A stretch of DNA of 64,000 nt from an uncultured Collinsella sp. (GCA_958435945.1 CAUBIC010000004.1:54093-118092), one strand, 5' to 3'; positions 44,811-53,904 are shown, counted from the stretch's first letter. Program-made: numbers and translations. Notes: generated from the sequence alone by a model not told the origin.

Positions 44811-47110
44811 GTGCGACCGAGCGCGAGCATGTGATGCCACCGCGCCCATTGATGCCGTGGGCGATAGCCCTTTGTGCCGGCTTGTGTGCGAGCTGTGGGT
44901 TAGTGCTTAACATGGCGGCCGATGCGCTGCTGGGAGAGCGGGCGGCGCCCGTCACATTGCTTATGGCCATTCCCTTCGCGGCTGCGACGTGCATCGTATT
45001 GGCACGGTCCTGTATGCGTCTTGTGCGGTGGAAGCGATGGCTGTATGCCGCGGCCCTTGGCCTCGTTGCGGGAGCGGTCGTGTCCGCGGCTTGGGCGATA
45101 GGAGCGCTACACGCATCGAGGGCACTGGATAATCGGGCTGCGAGCAGTCTTGAGTTTGTTGTGCACGGCGATCCGTCCATCAATGACGGTGTGTACTCCT
45201 ATACCTGCGATGCGTTTGCGGGCGAAAAGCATTTGGGTCAGGTATGGCTGTCGTGCGATCGTGAGCTCGGCGTCGGTTCGCATGTACGTGCTATCGGTCG
45301 AATTTCGCGCTTTGAGAATGATGCGTATGGGCGCTCACGCGTGCTTCGGGGCGAGCTTCGAAAGGTTAAAGTCGTCCGGTTGGTATCGATCAACGAGGGC
45401 CCTCCAGGCCCGTTGTCTTGGCTTCGAAACGAGCTCCTTGCCGTTATCGCGCCCGCGACCGATCCAGCGCGCTCGCTCATTGCCGGCGTTGTCTGCGGAC
45501 GCTCGGCCGAGCTGCGTGCCCAGCCGGCGGGCGATTGGTTTTCGGTAACGGGCACCGCACATCTTATCGCTGTCTCGGGTAGTCATCTTGCCATCGTGGG
45601 GTTTGTGATTGAGAGCGCCCTGCAAAAGACACGCCTCTCTCGTGGGCTGCAGCGGGGGCTGTTGGTGCTGGCCCTCGCTGCCTATGCCGTTTTTACGGGC
45701 GCTTCGCCCTCGGCCGTGCGCGCGTGCTGCATGGTGGCGGCGTCGCTTGTCGCCAACGGCGCCGGGCGTCGTCGGCATGGCCTCTCGGCTCTGTTCGTCA
45801 CCATGGCAATCTTTGTGTTGCTGCGTCCGACGGTATTGTTCGAAATGGGTTTTCAGCTTTCGTGCGCCAGTGTCTTTGCCATCCTTTGTTTTTGCCCCTA
45901 CGCCACCTACGCCTTGGGCGAGCTGGGCATGCCATCGGGTGTCGCCAGCGTTTTGTCTGTCACGCTGTGCTCGCAGCTGGCGACACTTCCCGTTACGATT
46001 CCCGCATTTGAGACGTTTTCGCTCATTGCCCCACTTGCAAATGCCGTGATCGGTCCGGTGATAAGCGTGCTGCTCGCTGTATCGGTTGTGCTGGTGCCCT
46101 GCTCGCTTGTGCCGCTGCTGCGTCACGGGGCGCTCGTGGTGCCCATGATTGTCGCCCGCTGTGCGCTGTTCTTTGAACAGCTCTTTGCTGCCGTTTCGGG
46201 CGCATCCGTAAGCGTGCCGCCCGATACGCCCTTGGTATATGTGGTGCCATTCGCGCTGGTGGCCCTCTTGGTCTGGTGGCCACGCCCCCGCGCGCGGAGC
46301 ATGGCAGCGGGGCTGCTGTGTTTAATGCTCGCAGCGGGTGTTCCGTATGTCTATTGGGATCGATGTGCGCCGCCTTCGGTAACGGTCCTCGATGTTGGCC
46401 AGGCCGATGCGATTCTGGTTCGTCAGGGTGGCGCCGTGGCACTCGTCGACTGTGGGCTCGATGACCGCGTGGTGTCGGCGTTGGTTCGCAATAACGTCCA
46501 CCATATCGACGCCGTCTTCGTGACGCATTGGGATGAAGACCATTGGGGCGGTCTTCCCGACGTACTCGATCGTTTTTCGGTTGGAACCATTGCGGTCGCG
46601 GCCGATGCACTTGACGGCGCGCCTACTGAGGTTCTGAATCGCCCGGGTGTAACGTATCGGCAGGTGGCTCGCGGAGACACGGTCGATATCGGCGCATTTC
46701 GGGCTCGTGTGATGTGGCCGTTTGACACGGTGGATGGCGAGGGCAATGAGGACTCTCTTGTTTTGCTGCTCTCCTACGCTCAGGAAGGCAAGAGCCTGCG
46801 TGTGCTCCTTACTGGTGACGCCGAGCTCGATCAGGAGCGCGAGTTTGTACAGGAGGTGGGAGATATCGATGTGCTCAAGCTGGGGCATCATGGCTCAAAA
46901 GTTTCCGTCGACACAGACCTGCTGGGCACGCTTAAGCCCGAGTTCTCTATCGCGAGCGCCGGCGAGGGGAATCGTTACGGCCATCCGTCGGATGCCTGCA
47001 TCGATGCAGTTAAGGAAGCGGGTGGTGCGTTCGCATGCACCATCGAACACGGCGACATTACCGTCACGCCGACTGCGAAGGGCTTTGCCATGCGATGCCA
47101 GCGACCGTGA
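44807..47110 (+). CDS. comEC: ComEC/Rec2 DNA-uptake channel
   Basis: 767-residue polytopic membrane protein that imports one DNA strand. An N-terminal membrane and OB-like region, a central Competence domain (ISVSGSHLAIVGFVIE and further helices, about 240-510) and a C-terminal metallo-beta-lactamase-like domain (TVLDVGQADAILVRQGG, FVTHWDEDHWGG, LKLGHHGSK) are all present. Length is normal for the full three-domain form. ATG 44807 overlaps the comEA TGA. No frameshift is seen, so it is probably functional. Confidence 0.94.
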   Translation: MSATEREHVMPPRPLMPWAIALCAGLCASCGLVLNMAADALLGERAAPVTLLMAIPFAAATCIVLARSCMRLVRWKRWLYAAALGLVAGAVVSAAWAIGALHASRALDNRAASSLEFVVHGDPSINDGVYSYTCDAFAGEKHLGQVWLSCDRELGVGSHVRAIGRISRFENDAYGRSRVLRGELRKVKVVRLVSINEGPPGPLSWLRNELLAVIAPATDPARSLIAGVVCGRSAELRAQPAGDWFSVTGTAHLIAVSGSHLAIVGFVIESALQKTRLSRGLQRGLLVLALAAYAVFTGASPSAVRACCMVAASLVANGAGRRRHGLSALFVTMAIFVLLRPTVLFEMGFQLSCASVFAILCFCPYATYALGELGMPSGVASVLSVTLCSQLATLPVTIPAFETFSLIAPLANAVIGPVISVLLAVSVVLVPCSLVPLLRHGALVVPMIVARCALFFEQLFAAVSGASVSVPPDTPLVYVVPFALVALLVWWPRPRARSMAAGLLCLMLAAGVPYVYWDRCAPPSVTVLDVGQADAILVRQGGAVALVDCGLDDRVVSALVRNNVHHIDAVFVTHWDEDHWGGLPDVLDRFSVGTIAVAADALDGAPTEVLNRPGVTYRQVARGDTVDIGAFRARVMWPFDTVDGEGNEDSLVLLLSYAQEGKSLRVLLTGDAELDQEREFVQEVGDIDVLKLGHHGSKVSVDTDLLGTLKPEFSIASAGEGNRYGHPSDACIDAVKEAGGAFACTIEHGDITVTPTAKGFAMRCQRP

Positions 47111-47118
47111 TGACATCG

Positions 47119-47148
47119 TTGGCGCGCGGTGGACCCCTGGGCTAAAAT
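47119..47148 (+). promoter_or_regulatory. Candidate promoter of holA
   Basis: TTGGCG (47119-47124) and TAAAAT (47143-47148) with an 18-base spacer lie just after the comEC stop and about 40 bases before the holA ATG. Confidence 0.6.
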
Positions 47149-47188
47149 GGCACGGTACGAATTCGAGTGTGTGCGAGAGGGGAGCGCA

Positions 47189-48151
47189 ATGTCCGAAACC
47201 GGTCTGCTGCCGGCATATCTGATCGTCGGTACCGATGGGGTCAAGCGCGACCACGCCGTCTCGCGTATGAAAGCTCGCTTGGAAAAGTCGGGTATGGTTG
47301 AGTTCAACCTCGATGAACGCGACATGACGAAAGATCCCGATATCGAGTCGATCATCGGCTCGCTCAATACCTTTCCCATGGGCAGCGAGTTTCGCCTGGT
47401 GATCCTCGACGGCTGCTCCAAGCTTGCCAAGGCGGTCTCGGAACCGCTTGTCGAGTACCTCGCAAGTCCCAGCCCCACGACGGTCTGTCTCATTATTGCC
47501 GACTCACTTGCCAAGAATACGCGCCTGTATAAGGCAATCGCCAAGATCGACAAGAAGGCTATCGTCGATTGTTCGGGTACCAAGCGCTGGGAACTGCCGC
47601 GCCGCGTTCAGCAGATGGCGACGCAGCGCGGTAAGTCCATCTCGACGGCTGCTGCCGAGGAGCTCGTCTCGCGCTCGGGCGAGAACACCCGCATGCTCGA
47701 TAACGACTTGGCCAAGCTTGCCCAGATGGTCGAGGCGCCGCAAATTGAGCTTGCCGATGTGGAGCGCTGGATCGTGCGCACGGCCGAAGTTCAGCCCTGG
47801 GACTTCCTCAATGCCGTCTCGGCCCGCGATATGCGCCGCTCGCTTGAGCTCTTTGGGCTGCTGCCCGCCAAGAGCTATGTGTGGACCTACACGCTGCTAT
47901 GCGGTCGCATCCGCGAGTTGATCGTCGCCAAGGCGCTCGACTCTCGTGGGCAGGGGCGTGAGCTCGCCGCGACACTCAAGCTTCAGGCCTGGCAGGTCAA
48001 AAATCACCTGACCTGGGCACGCCGCTTTTCGATGGCGGAGCTTGTCGCTGCGCTCGAGGGCGCGGTCGATGTGGAGCTCGCACTGAAGGGTTCTGCCGAT
48101 TCGGAGACCGCGCTTTTGCTCTGGATTACGAACATCTTGAGAAAATCGTGA
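47189..48151 (+). CDS. holA: DNA polymerase III delta subunit
   Basis: 320-residue clamp-loader subunit that opens the beta clamp. The N-terminal ATPase-like domain starts LLPAYLIVGTDGVKRDHAVSRMK; the middle has AEELVSRSGENTRMLDNDLAKL, and the C-terminal collar helices include AWQVKNHLTWARRFSMAELVAALEGAVDVE LALKG. Position between comEC and rpsT is widely conserved. ATG 47189 with GAGAGGGGAG is preferred over an upstream GTG at 47129, which falls in the promoter. Confidence 0.92.
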   Translation: MSETGLLPAYLIVGTDGVKRDHAVSRMKARLEKSGMVEFNLDERDMTKDPDIESIIGSLNTFPMGSEFRLVILDGCSKLAKAVSEPLVEYLASPSPTTVCLIIADSLAKNTRLYKAIAKIDKKAIVDCSGTKRWELPRRVQQMATQRGKSISTAAAEELVSRSGENTRMLDNDLAKLAQMVEAPQIELADVERWIVRTAEVQPWDFLNAVSARDMRRSLELFGLLPAKSYVWTYTLLCGRIRELIVAKALDSRGQGRELAATLKLQAWQVKNHLTWARRFSMAELVAALEGAVDVELALKGSADSETALLLWITNILRKS

Positions 48152-48200
48152 TGATACCTGCCTATTTGACAAATTCGTTCTATCCCTTTGAGGGGGAGCG

Positions 48201-48209
48201 TGCTATAGT
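48201..48209 (+). promoter_or_regulatory. Extended -10 promoter of rpsT
   Basis: TGCTATAGT, identical to the rpmB element. A perfect TTGACA at 48166-48171 is 32 bases upstream of the -10, too far to pair in the standard way, so this is read as an extended -10 promoter. Confidence 0.6.
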
Positions 48210-48284
48210 AGGCGCTTGCATGACCTCACCGTGTCTCAGAGGTGTCATACATTTTTTGCAAGGAACTCGAAAGGAACTCCAGAA

Positions 48285-48551
48285 GTGGCAAACATCAAGT
48301 CTCAGAAGAAGCGTATCCGCACCAATGAGGCAGCTCGCATGCGTAACAAGGCTGTCAAGTCCGAGCTCAAGACGCTGACCAAGCACGTCCAGTCCGCCGT
48401 CGCCGAGGGCGACGCCGAGAAGGCCCAGGCTGCCCTCAAGACCGTCACCAAGCGTCTCGACATGGCTGCCGCCAAGCATGTTATCCACAAGAACCAGGCT
48501 TCCAACCGCAAGTCCGGTCTTGCCAAGCTCGTGAACAGCATCAACGCCTAA
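48285..48551 (+). CDS. rpsT: 30S ribosomal protein bS20
   Basis: 88-residue small-subunit protein. ANIKSQKKRIRTNEAARMRNKAVKSELKT is the conserved N-terminus and HKNQASNRKSGLAKLVN the C-terminus. GTG start at 48285 with AAAGGA 9 bases upstream. It is on the plus strand and monocistronic, unlike species where it is divergent from holA. Confidence 0.96.
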   Translation: MANIKSQKKRIRTNEAARMRNKAVKSELKTLTKHVQSAVAEGDAEKAQAALKTVTKRLDMAAAKHVIHKNQASNRKSGLAKLVNSINA

Positions 48552-48585
48552 GTTGTAAATTTCACACCACACAGATTACGCGCAT

Positions 48586-48622
48586 AAATGGAGCCTGTTT
48601 TATGGAACAGGCTCCATTTTTT
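48586..48622 (+). terminator. Intrinsic terminator of rpsT
   Basis: A 13-bp perfect stem (AATGGAGCCTGTT at 48587-48599 with 48606-48618), extended by one more A-T pair, then TTTT. Confidence 0.93.
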
Positions 48623-48634
48623 GTACCGCTCGGG

Positions 48635-48640
48635 TAAGAT
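48635..48640 (+). promoter_or_regulatory. Candidate -10 of lepA (leaderless)
   Basis: TAAGAT ends 7 bases before the A of the lepA ATG at 48648. No Shine-Dalgarno sequence precedes the ATG, so a leaderless transcript is likely. The -35 would fall in the rpsT terminator and is not recognisable. Confidence 0.45.
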
Positions 48641-48647
48641 AGTCCGC

Positions 48648-50459
48648 ATGAATACTTCAATTGACATTTCCCACATCCGCAACTTCTCGATCGTTGCGCA
48701 CATCGACCATGGCAAGTCCACGATCAGTGACCGCATCCTCGAGCTCACCCATACCGTCGACGAGCGCGATATGGAGTCGCAGCTGCTCGACACCATGGAT
48801 ATCGAGCGCGAGCGCGGCATCACGATCAAGTCTAATGCCGTTCGCGTGTCCTATGACGCCGACGATGGTGAGACGTATCAGTTCAACCTGATCGATACGC
48901 CGGGCCACGTGGACTTTACCTACGAGGTCTCGCGTTCGCTTGCCGCCTGCGAGGGTGCGGTGCTTGTCGTCGACGCCACGCAGGGCGTCGAGGCGCAGAC
49001 CGTCTCCAACGCGACGCTCGCCATGAACGCCAACTTGGATATCGTGCCCGCTATCAACAAGATCGACCTGCCGTCGGCACACCCCGACGAGGTCAAGACC
49101 GAGATCGAGGACGACCTGGCGATCCCTGCCGACGATGCCGTATGCGTATCGGGCAAGACCGGCGAGGGCATTCACGATTTGCTGGAGTCTATCGTCTTTT
49201 TGATCTCTCCGCCCAAGGGCGATGCGAACGCGCCGCTCAAGGCGCTTATCCTGGATTCGTATTTCGATGAGTACCGCGGCGTCGTTGCCACGGTCCGCGT
49301 CTTTGACGGCTCCATCAAGAAGGGCGATACTCTGCGCATGATGCAGGCAGAAGGTGACTTCTTGGTCGACGGCGTGGGCGTCAAGCGTCCTGCCGAGACC
49401 CCGGTTGACGCACTGACGGTTGGCGAGGTCGGCTACGTGGTCACGGGTCTGAAGGATCCTGAGGCCGTGCACGTGGGCGATACCCTCACGTGGGCGTCTA
49501 ATCCCTGCCCCGAGCCGCTTCCCGGTTACCGCGAGGCCAAGCCCATGGTCTATACGGGCCTGTTTCCGATCGACAACAAGGATTACGAGAACCTGCGCGA
49601 CGCTCTCGATAAGCTGCACGTCAACGACCCGTCGTTGGTGTGGGAGCCCGAGACCTCGGTGGCGCTCGGCTTTGGCTTCCGCGTGGGCTTCTTAGGCCTG
49701 CTGCATATGGAAGTCGTCAAGGAGCGCCTGGAGCGCGAGTTCAACCTTGACCTCATTGCTACGAGCCCTTCGGTGGACTATCACGTCTATAAGACCGACG
49801 GCGAGATGATTGATGTTCGCAGCCCGCAGGATCTGCCCGAGGCTACGCGCATCGAGCGCATTGAGGAGCCTTACCTCAAGGCCAAAATTATCTGCCCGCC
49901 CGAGTATACGGGTGCCGTCATGCAGCTCGCTATCGAGCACCGCGGCATTACAACTGACATGATCCATCTCACGAGCAAATCGGTCGAGATGCGCTTTGAC
50001 ATGCCGCTCGCCGAGCTCATCCTGGACTTCTTTGACCAGCTCAAGAGTCGCACCAAGGGCTATGCCTCACTCGACTACGAGTTCAACGAGTACCGTCCCT
50101 CCGAACTCGTCAAGCTCGATATTTTGCTTTCGGGCGATGAGGTGGACGCGCTTTCGTTTATCGTGCACAAGGATAAGGCCTATGGCCTGGCCCGCGGCCT
50201 GTGTGACAAGCTCAAGGAAATCATCCCGCGCCAGCTGTTCGAGGTGCCTATTCAGGGCGCCATCGGCAACAAGATCATTGCCCGCTCTACCGTCAAGGCG
50301 CGTCGCAAGGACGTTTTGGCCAAGTGCTATGGCGGCGATATCTCGCGAAAGCGCAAGCTGCTCGAGAAGCAGAAAGAGGGCAAGAAGCGCATGAAGGCCA
50401 TCGGTTCGGTCGAGGTCCCGCAGGAGGCCTTTATGGCGATCCTAAAGGTAGACGAGTAA
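48648..50459 (+). CDS. lepA: Elongation factor 4 (LepA)
   Basis: 603-residue translational GTPase that can back-translocate or remodel ribosomes; implicated in 30S biogenesis. G1 IVAHIDHGKSTISDRI, G3 DTPGHVDF, G4 NKIDLP. The EF4-specific C-terminal domain has LDYEFNEYRPSELVKLDILLSGDEVDALSFIVHKDKA and ends KKRMKAIGSVEVPQEAFMAILK. Full length. It starts the lepA-dus-hemW run. Confidence 0.96.
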   Translation: MNTSIDISHIRNFSIVAHIDHGKSTISDRILELTHTVDERDMESQLLDTMDIERERGITIKSNAVRVSYDADDGETYQFNLIDTPGHVDFTYEVSRSLAACEGAVLVVDATQGVEAQTVSNATLAMNANLDIVPAINKIDLPSAHPDEVKTEIEDDLAIPADDAVCVSGKTGEGIHDLLESIVFLISPPKGDANAPLKALILDSYFDEYRGVVATVRVFDGSIKKGDTLRMMQAEGDFLVDGVGVKRPAETPVDALTVGEVGYVVTGLKDPEAVHVGDTLTWASNPCPEPLPGYREAKPMVYTGLFPIDNKDYENLRDALDKLHVNDPSLVWEPETSVALGFGFRVGFLGLLHMEVVKERLEREFNLDLIATSPSVDYHVYKTDGEMIDVRSPQDLPEATRIERIEEPYLKAKIICPPEYTGAVMQLAIEHRGITTDMIHLTSKSVEMRFDMPLAELILDFFDQLKSRTKGYASLDYEFNEYRPSELVKLDILLSGDEVDALSFIVHKDKAYGLARGLCDKLKEIIPRQLFEVPIQGAIGNKIIARSTVKARRKDVLAKCYGGDISRKRKLLEKQKEGKKRMKAIGSVEVPQEAFMAILKVDE

Positions 50460-50463
50460 GTCC

Positions 50464-51507
50464 ATGGCGCTTTCTGAATACAGCAAGCGTCTGCTGGGCG
50501 CCTATGCCGAGCAGCCGTTCCTTATGGCTCCCATGGCGGGCGTAACCGACCCCGCCTATCGCATCATGTGTCGCCGCCGCGGTGCCAACCTTGCCTACAG
50601 CGAGATGGTGAGCGTTGCGGGCCTTGCCTATGCCAGCAACAAGACGTGGCGCCTGGTGTTGCCGGCCGACGAGGAGCAGCAGATCTGCGTGCAGCTCTTT
50701 GGTTCCAAGCCCGATCAGTTTGCGGGTGCCGTCGCTGCCGTCGAGGAACGCGTGGGCGATCGCCTGTCATTGATTGATATCAACATGGCCTGTCCGGCTC
50801 GCAAGGTCGTTACCAAGGGCGAGGGCTCGGCGCTTATGCGTACGCCCGACCTGGCCGAGCAGATTGTCGAGGCAGCGGTGGGCGCGGCGCATGTTCCCGT
50901 GACCGTGAAGATTCGCAAGGGCTTTTACGCCGAAGACCGCAATGCCGCGACGTTTGCCCAGATGCTCGAGGGGGCAGGGGCAGCTGCGGTGGCGGTGCAC
51001 GGCCGCTGTGCCACGCAGCTCTATACGGGCCAGGCCGATTGGTCGGTCATCGATGAGGTGGCCGACGCCGTCGAGATTCCCGTTATCGGTTCGGGCGATG
51101 TTTTCTCGGCCGAGGATGCCGCGGAGCATCTGCAAAGCTCGGGTGCCAGCGCGGTGTTCATCGCGCGCGGTATCTATGGTAACCCCTGGGTGTTCGGCGA
51201 TGCCCGCGCCCTTGCGCTCGATGGCACGCCGGTACCGGTGCGTAGCTCGGTCGAGCGACTGGGCGCCCTGCGCGAGCACCTGACGCTCACGCACGAGCTG
51301 TTGCCGCTCATGTCGCGTGCCCGTACGTACGCGAGTTGGTATTTAAAGGGCATGCCCCATGCTGCGGCCTGGCGCGCCCAGGTGGTGCGCTGCTCCACGT
51401 ACGAGGAGTTCATGGCATTGGTCGATGATATCGAGCGCGATGTGGTGGCCTGCGAGGCCGCACTTGCCGCCGGCGAGTCGGTGCCCGCGCATCCGCTGGA
51501 GGCCTAA
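50464..51507 (+). CDS. dusB: tRNA-dihydrouridine synthase (DusB-like)
   Basis: 347-residue FMN enzyme reducing uridines in the tRNA D-loop. LMAPMAGVTDPAYRIMCRRRGANLAYSEMVS at the N-terminus, DINMACPARKVVTKGEGSALM with the catalytic cysteine, then VHGRCATQLYTGQADW and IGSGDVFSAEDA. Four bases after lepA. DusB versus another Dus subtype is inferred from general resemblance only. Confidence 0.9.
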   Translation: MALSEYSKRLLGAYAEQPFLMAPMAGVTDPAYRIMCRRRGANLAYSEMVSVAGLAYASNKTWRLVLPADEEQQICVQLFGSKPDQFAGAVAAVEERVGDRLSLIDINMACPARKVVTKGEGSALMRTPDLAEQIVEAAVGAAHVPVTVKIRKGFYAEDRNAATFAQMLEGAGAAAVAVHGRCATQLYTGQADWSVIDEVADAVEIPVIGSGDVFSAEDAAEHLQSSGASAVFIARGIYGNPWVFGDARALALDGTPVPVRSSVERLGALREHLTLTHELLPLMSRARTYASWYLKGMPHAAAWRAQVVRCSTYEEFMALVDDIERDVVACEAALAAGESVPAHPLEA

Positions 51508-51509
51508 GG

Positions 51510-52742
51510 GTGGCCGTTACCGCGCTGTACATGCACGTGCCGTTTTGCGCCCAAAAGTGCCGGTACTGCGACTTTGACTCGCGCAGTTTTGCTCCGTGCG
51601 ACCTGAGCGCTGCGCTCGATGCCTATTTTGAGCAGCTTTATGCGCGCCTCGATGCCTTTGGCGACGCCGGGGCGCTTGCGCAAGTCTGCACCGTCTATGT
51701 AGGCGGCGGCACGCCGTCGCTGGCAGGTAAGCGTCTGGTAGAACTTGCCCGGCGTATCTCTGTGTGGTGCAAGCCCGTCGAGTTTACCTGTGAGGCCAAT
51801 CCCGAGTCGTTGACTTCGCAGCTCGCCGCGGCGCTTGCCGTGGTGGGCGTCACGCGCATTTCTCTGGGAGTTCAAACCCTCGACAACGCCGAGCTTGCTG
51901 CGATTGGCCGTATTCACGATGCCGATCGGGCGCTCGCTGCCATCACGACGGTTAAGGACGCTGGGCTCGATGTGTCCTGCGACCTCATGTGTGGCCTTCC
52001 CGGGCAGACCGCCGTAAGCTGGCAGCGCACGCTCGATGGCTTGTTGGCGGCGGCGCCGCATCACGTATCGGTGTACCCGCTCACGCTTGAGGAGGGCACG
52101 CCGCTCTACCGCATGGCGTGTCGCGACGAGTCGCTCGAGCCCGACGAGGATTTTCAGGCTGCATGCATGGATGCGGCGCGCGAGCGCCTGGGTGCGGCCG
52201 GCTATCACCCGTATGAGGTGGCAAGCTACGCGCTCGACGGCCATGAGTGTGCCCACAACATTGCCTATTGGACCGGACAGGGCTATCTGGGCTTGGGTCG
52301 CTCTGCCGCCGGTATGCTCGACGCCGAGGATTTCGATCGCCTGGCCGGGCTGTTTCCCGACGTGCCCGCTCGCGGCGATGCATATCGCGTGCGCTTGGTG
52401 CAACGCGACGATGCCGCGACGACGTTTGATGCCGAGTATCTGTCGCAGCGCGAGGCTGCGGCCGAGGATTTGATGCTCGCCTGCCGCATGACGCGTGGCA
52501 TTGGGCCCGACCTGTTGGTTCGCTCGGCAAACGTGATCGCTGCAGATGAGTTGGCGGCGACCTGTGACCGTGCGCTCGAGTTGGGCCTTGCCACTTGGGT
52601 GCCCGATGGCGTTGAGGGGCTTGCGGAGCGCGTCGCCTCGAAAGACGTTATCGCAGGTCGCGTCCGTGCTCGTTTGGCGCCCAGCCACTTGGGCTGGCTC
52701 GATGGAAATGTGCTGTTCGAGCTGTTTTGGGGTCTAGCCTAG
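51510..52742 (+). CDS. hemW: HemW-family radical SAM heme chaperone
   Basis: 410-residue radical SAM protein. The cluster motif appears as YMHVPFCAQKCRYCDFDS, followed by YVGGGTPSL and SLGVQTLDNAELAAIGRIHDADRAL. These features mark HemW, a heme-binding chaperone often misannotated as oxygen-independent coproporphyrinogen oxidase (HemN). The C-terminal HemN-like domain is present. GTG start, two bases after dusB. It precedes dnaJ genes, as hemW does in many Gram-positives (usually before hrcA); no hrcA or grpE is seen here. Confidence 0.9.
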   Translation: MAVTALYMHVPFCAQKCRYCDFDSRSFAPCDLSAALDAYFEQLYARLDAFGDAGALAQVCTVYVGGGTPSLAGKRLVELARRISVWCKPVEFTCEANPESLTSQLAAALAVVGVTRISLGVQTLDNAELAAIGRIHDADRALAAITTVKDAGLDVSCDLMCGLPGQTAVSWQRTLDGLLAAAPHHVSVYPLTLEEGTPLYRMACRDESLEPDEDFQAACMDAARERLGAAGYHPYEVASYALDGHECAHNIAYWTGQGYLGLGRSAAGMLDAEDFDRLAGLFPDVPARGDAYRVRLVQRDDAATTFDAEYLSQREAAAEDLMLACRMTRGIGPDLLVRSANVIAADELAATCDRALELGLATWVPDGVEGLAERVASKDVIAGRVRARLAPSHLGWLDGNVLFELFWGLA

Positions 52743-52800
52743 GCCGCTCGGGTAGAATTACCGCAATATATACGCTGCTGTGAGCAGGAGGTTGCCGCGC

Positions 52801-53904
52801 ATGGCGACGATGAACGAAAAAGATTACTACGAGATTTTGGGTGTCTCCAAGGACGCCACCTCGCGTGATATACAGAAGGCCTTCCAGCAAAAGGCCCGCA
52901 AGCTCCATCCGGACGTCAACAAAGAACCGGATGCCGAGGAAAAGTTCAAAGAGGTTTCCGAGGCCTATGCCGTGCTTTCGGACGAGCAGAAGCGTGCGCG
53001 CTACGACGCCATGCGCTCGGGCAATCCCTTCGCCGGCGCTCCTACGGCTTCTCCCTATGGCGGCGGCTACGCCGGTAGCGCGGGCTATGGCAATCCCTTT
53101 GAGGGCGGCTTTCCCTTTGGTGGCGCCTGGGGCCAGCCGCGTCGCGGGCAGGCTGCCTACAATCCCGAGAACGGCGCCAACGTGGTCGTCGATATCAAGC
53201 TCGACGCCAAGGAGGCCAAGGGCGGTGCCCGCAAGACCGTCCGCTATACGCGCTTCGATACCTGTGGTCACTGCGGAGGTTCGGGTTCTGTTTCGTCCGA
53301 GCATGCACATACTTGTCCGAGCTGCGGTGGTCGCGGCCACATCGACGTCGACCTGTCTTTCCTGTTTGGCGCCGGCACGTTTCAGTCGGTCTGCCCCGAG
53401 TGCGGCGGTTCCGGTAAGGTCGTCGCCGATCCCTGCCCCGATTGCGGCGGCAGCGGCCGTGTCCGTGTGACCTCCGAGCAGACGATTGAGTTTCCTGCCG
53501 GTACGCACGATGGCGATGATGTCCGTATTGGTGGCATGGGTCACGCCGGCACCAACGGTGCCTCGGGCGGCGATCTGGTCGGCCGCGCCCATGTCGAGGC
53601 CGAGCGTCTGGAAGGCAAGGCCCGTACCGGTTTTTACCTGATGGGCATCGTGGCGCCGTTTTTGGTGCTATCGGCCATCTCGGGCGTGTTCTCGGCCTTT
53701 GCCGTGATGTGCTTTATTCCGTTTGCCATGGGCCTGTTTATGGTGCTCTCGGATGGCGTGCTGCATCGCAGCCTGCTGTGGTGGAAGCGCGGCGCGATGC
53801 AGTTTGTCAACGGTTTTGCCAACGGATTTATGTTTGCGCTCGTGTCGGTTTGGTTTGCGAGCTGCTCGCAGCGTGCCATGCTTTCGCCTTACGGAATGCA
53901 ATAA
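52801..53904 (+). CDS. DnaJ-like protein with a C-terminal membrane region
   Basis: 367-residue J-domain protein with unusual architecture. J-domain at 8-72 with HPD at 36-38; Gly/Phe-rich linker at about 73-118; four CxxCxGxG zinc motifs (155, 172, 198 and 212). Only one stretch of substrate-binding domain follows (FPAGTHDGDDVRIGGMGHAG). From about residue 277 the sequence becomes hydrophobic, with probable membrane segments at about 278-298, 299-317 and 338-355, replacing the usual second C-terminal and dimerisation domains. Start ATG 52801 with GGAGG upstream. A complete DnaJ is coded next. Inferred: a membrane-tethered co-chaperone recruiting DnaK. Confidence 0.8.
   Translation: MATMNEKDYYEILGVSKDATSRDIQKAFQQKARKLHPDVNKEPDAEEKFKEVSEAYAVLSDEQKRARYDAMRSGNPFAGAPTASPYGGGYAGSAGYGNPFEGGFPFGGAWGQPRRGQAAYNPENGANVVVDIKLDAKEAKGGARKTVRYTRFDTCGHCGGSGSVSSEHAHTCPSCGGRGHIDVDLSFLFGAGTFQSVCPECGGSGKVVADPCPDCGGSGRVRVTSEQTIEFPAGTHDGDDVRIGGMGHAGTNGASGGDLVGRAHVEAERLEGKARTGFYLMGIVAPFLVLSAISGVFSAFAVMCFIPFAMGLFMVLSDGVLHRSLLWWKRGAMQFVNGFANGFMFALVSVWFASCSQRAMLSPYGMQ

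Noticed and set aside
48166..48209. TTGACA at 48166 as the -35 of the rpsT promoter
   Set aside because: The spacing to TATAGT is 32 bases, far from 16-18. The extended -10 explains the promoter better.
51510..52742. Annotation as oxygen-independent coproporphyrinogen III oxidase
   Set aside because: The motif layout and the position before dnaJ genes fit HemW, not true HemN.
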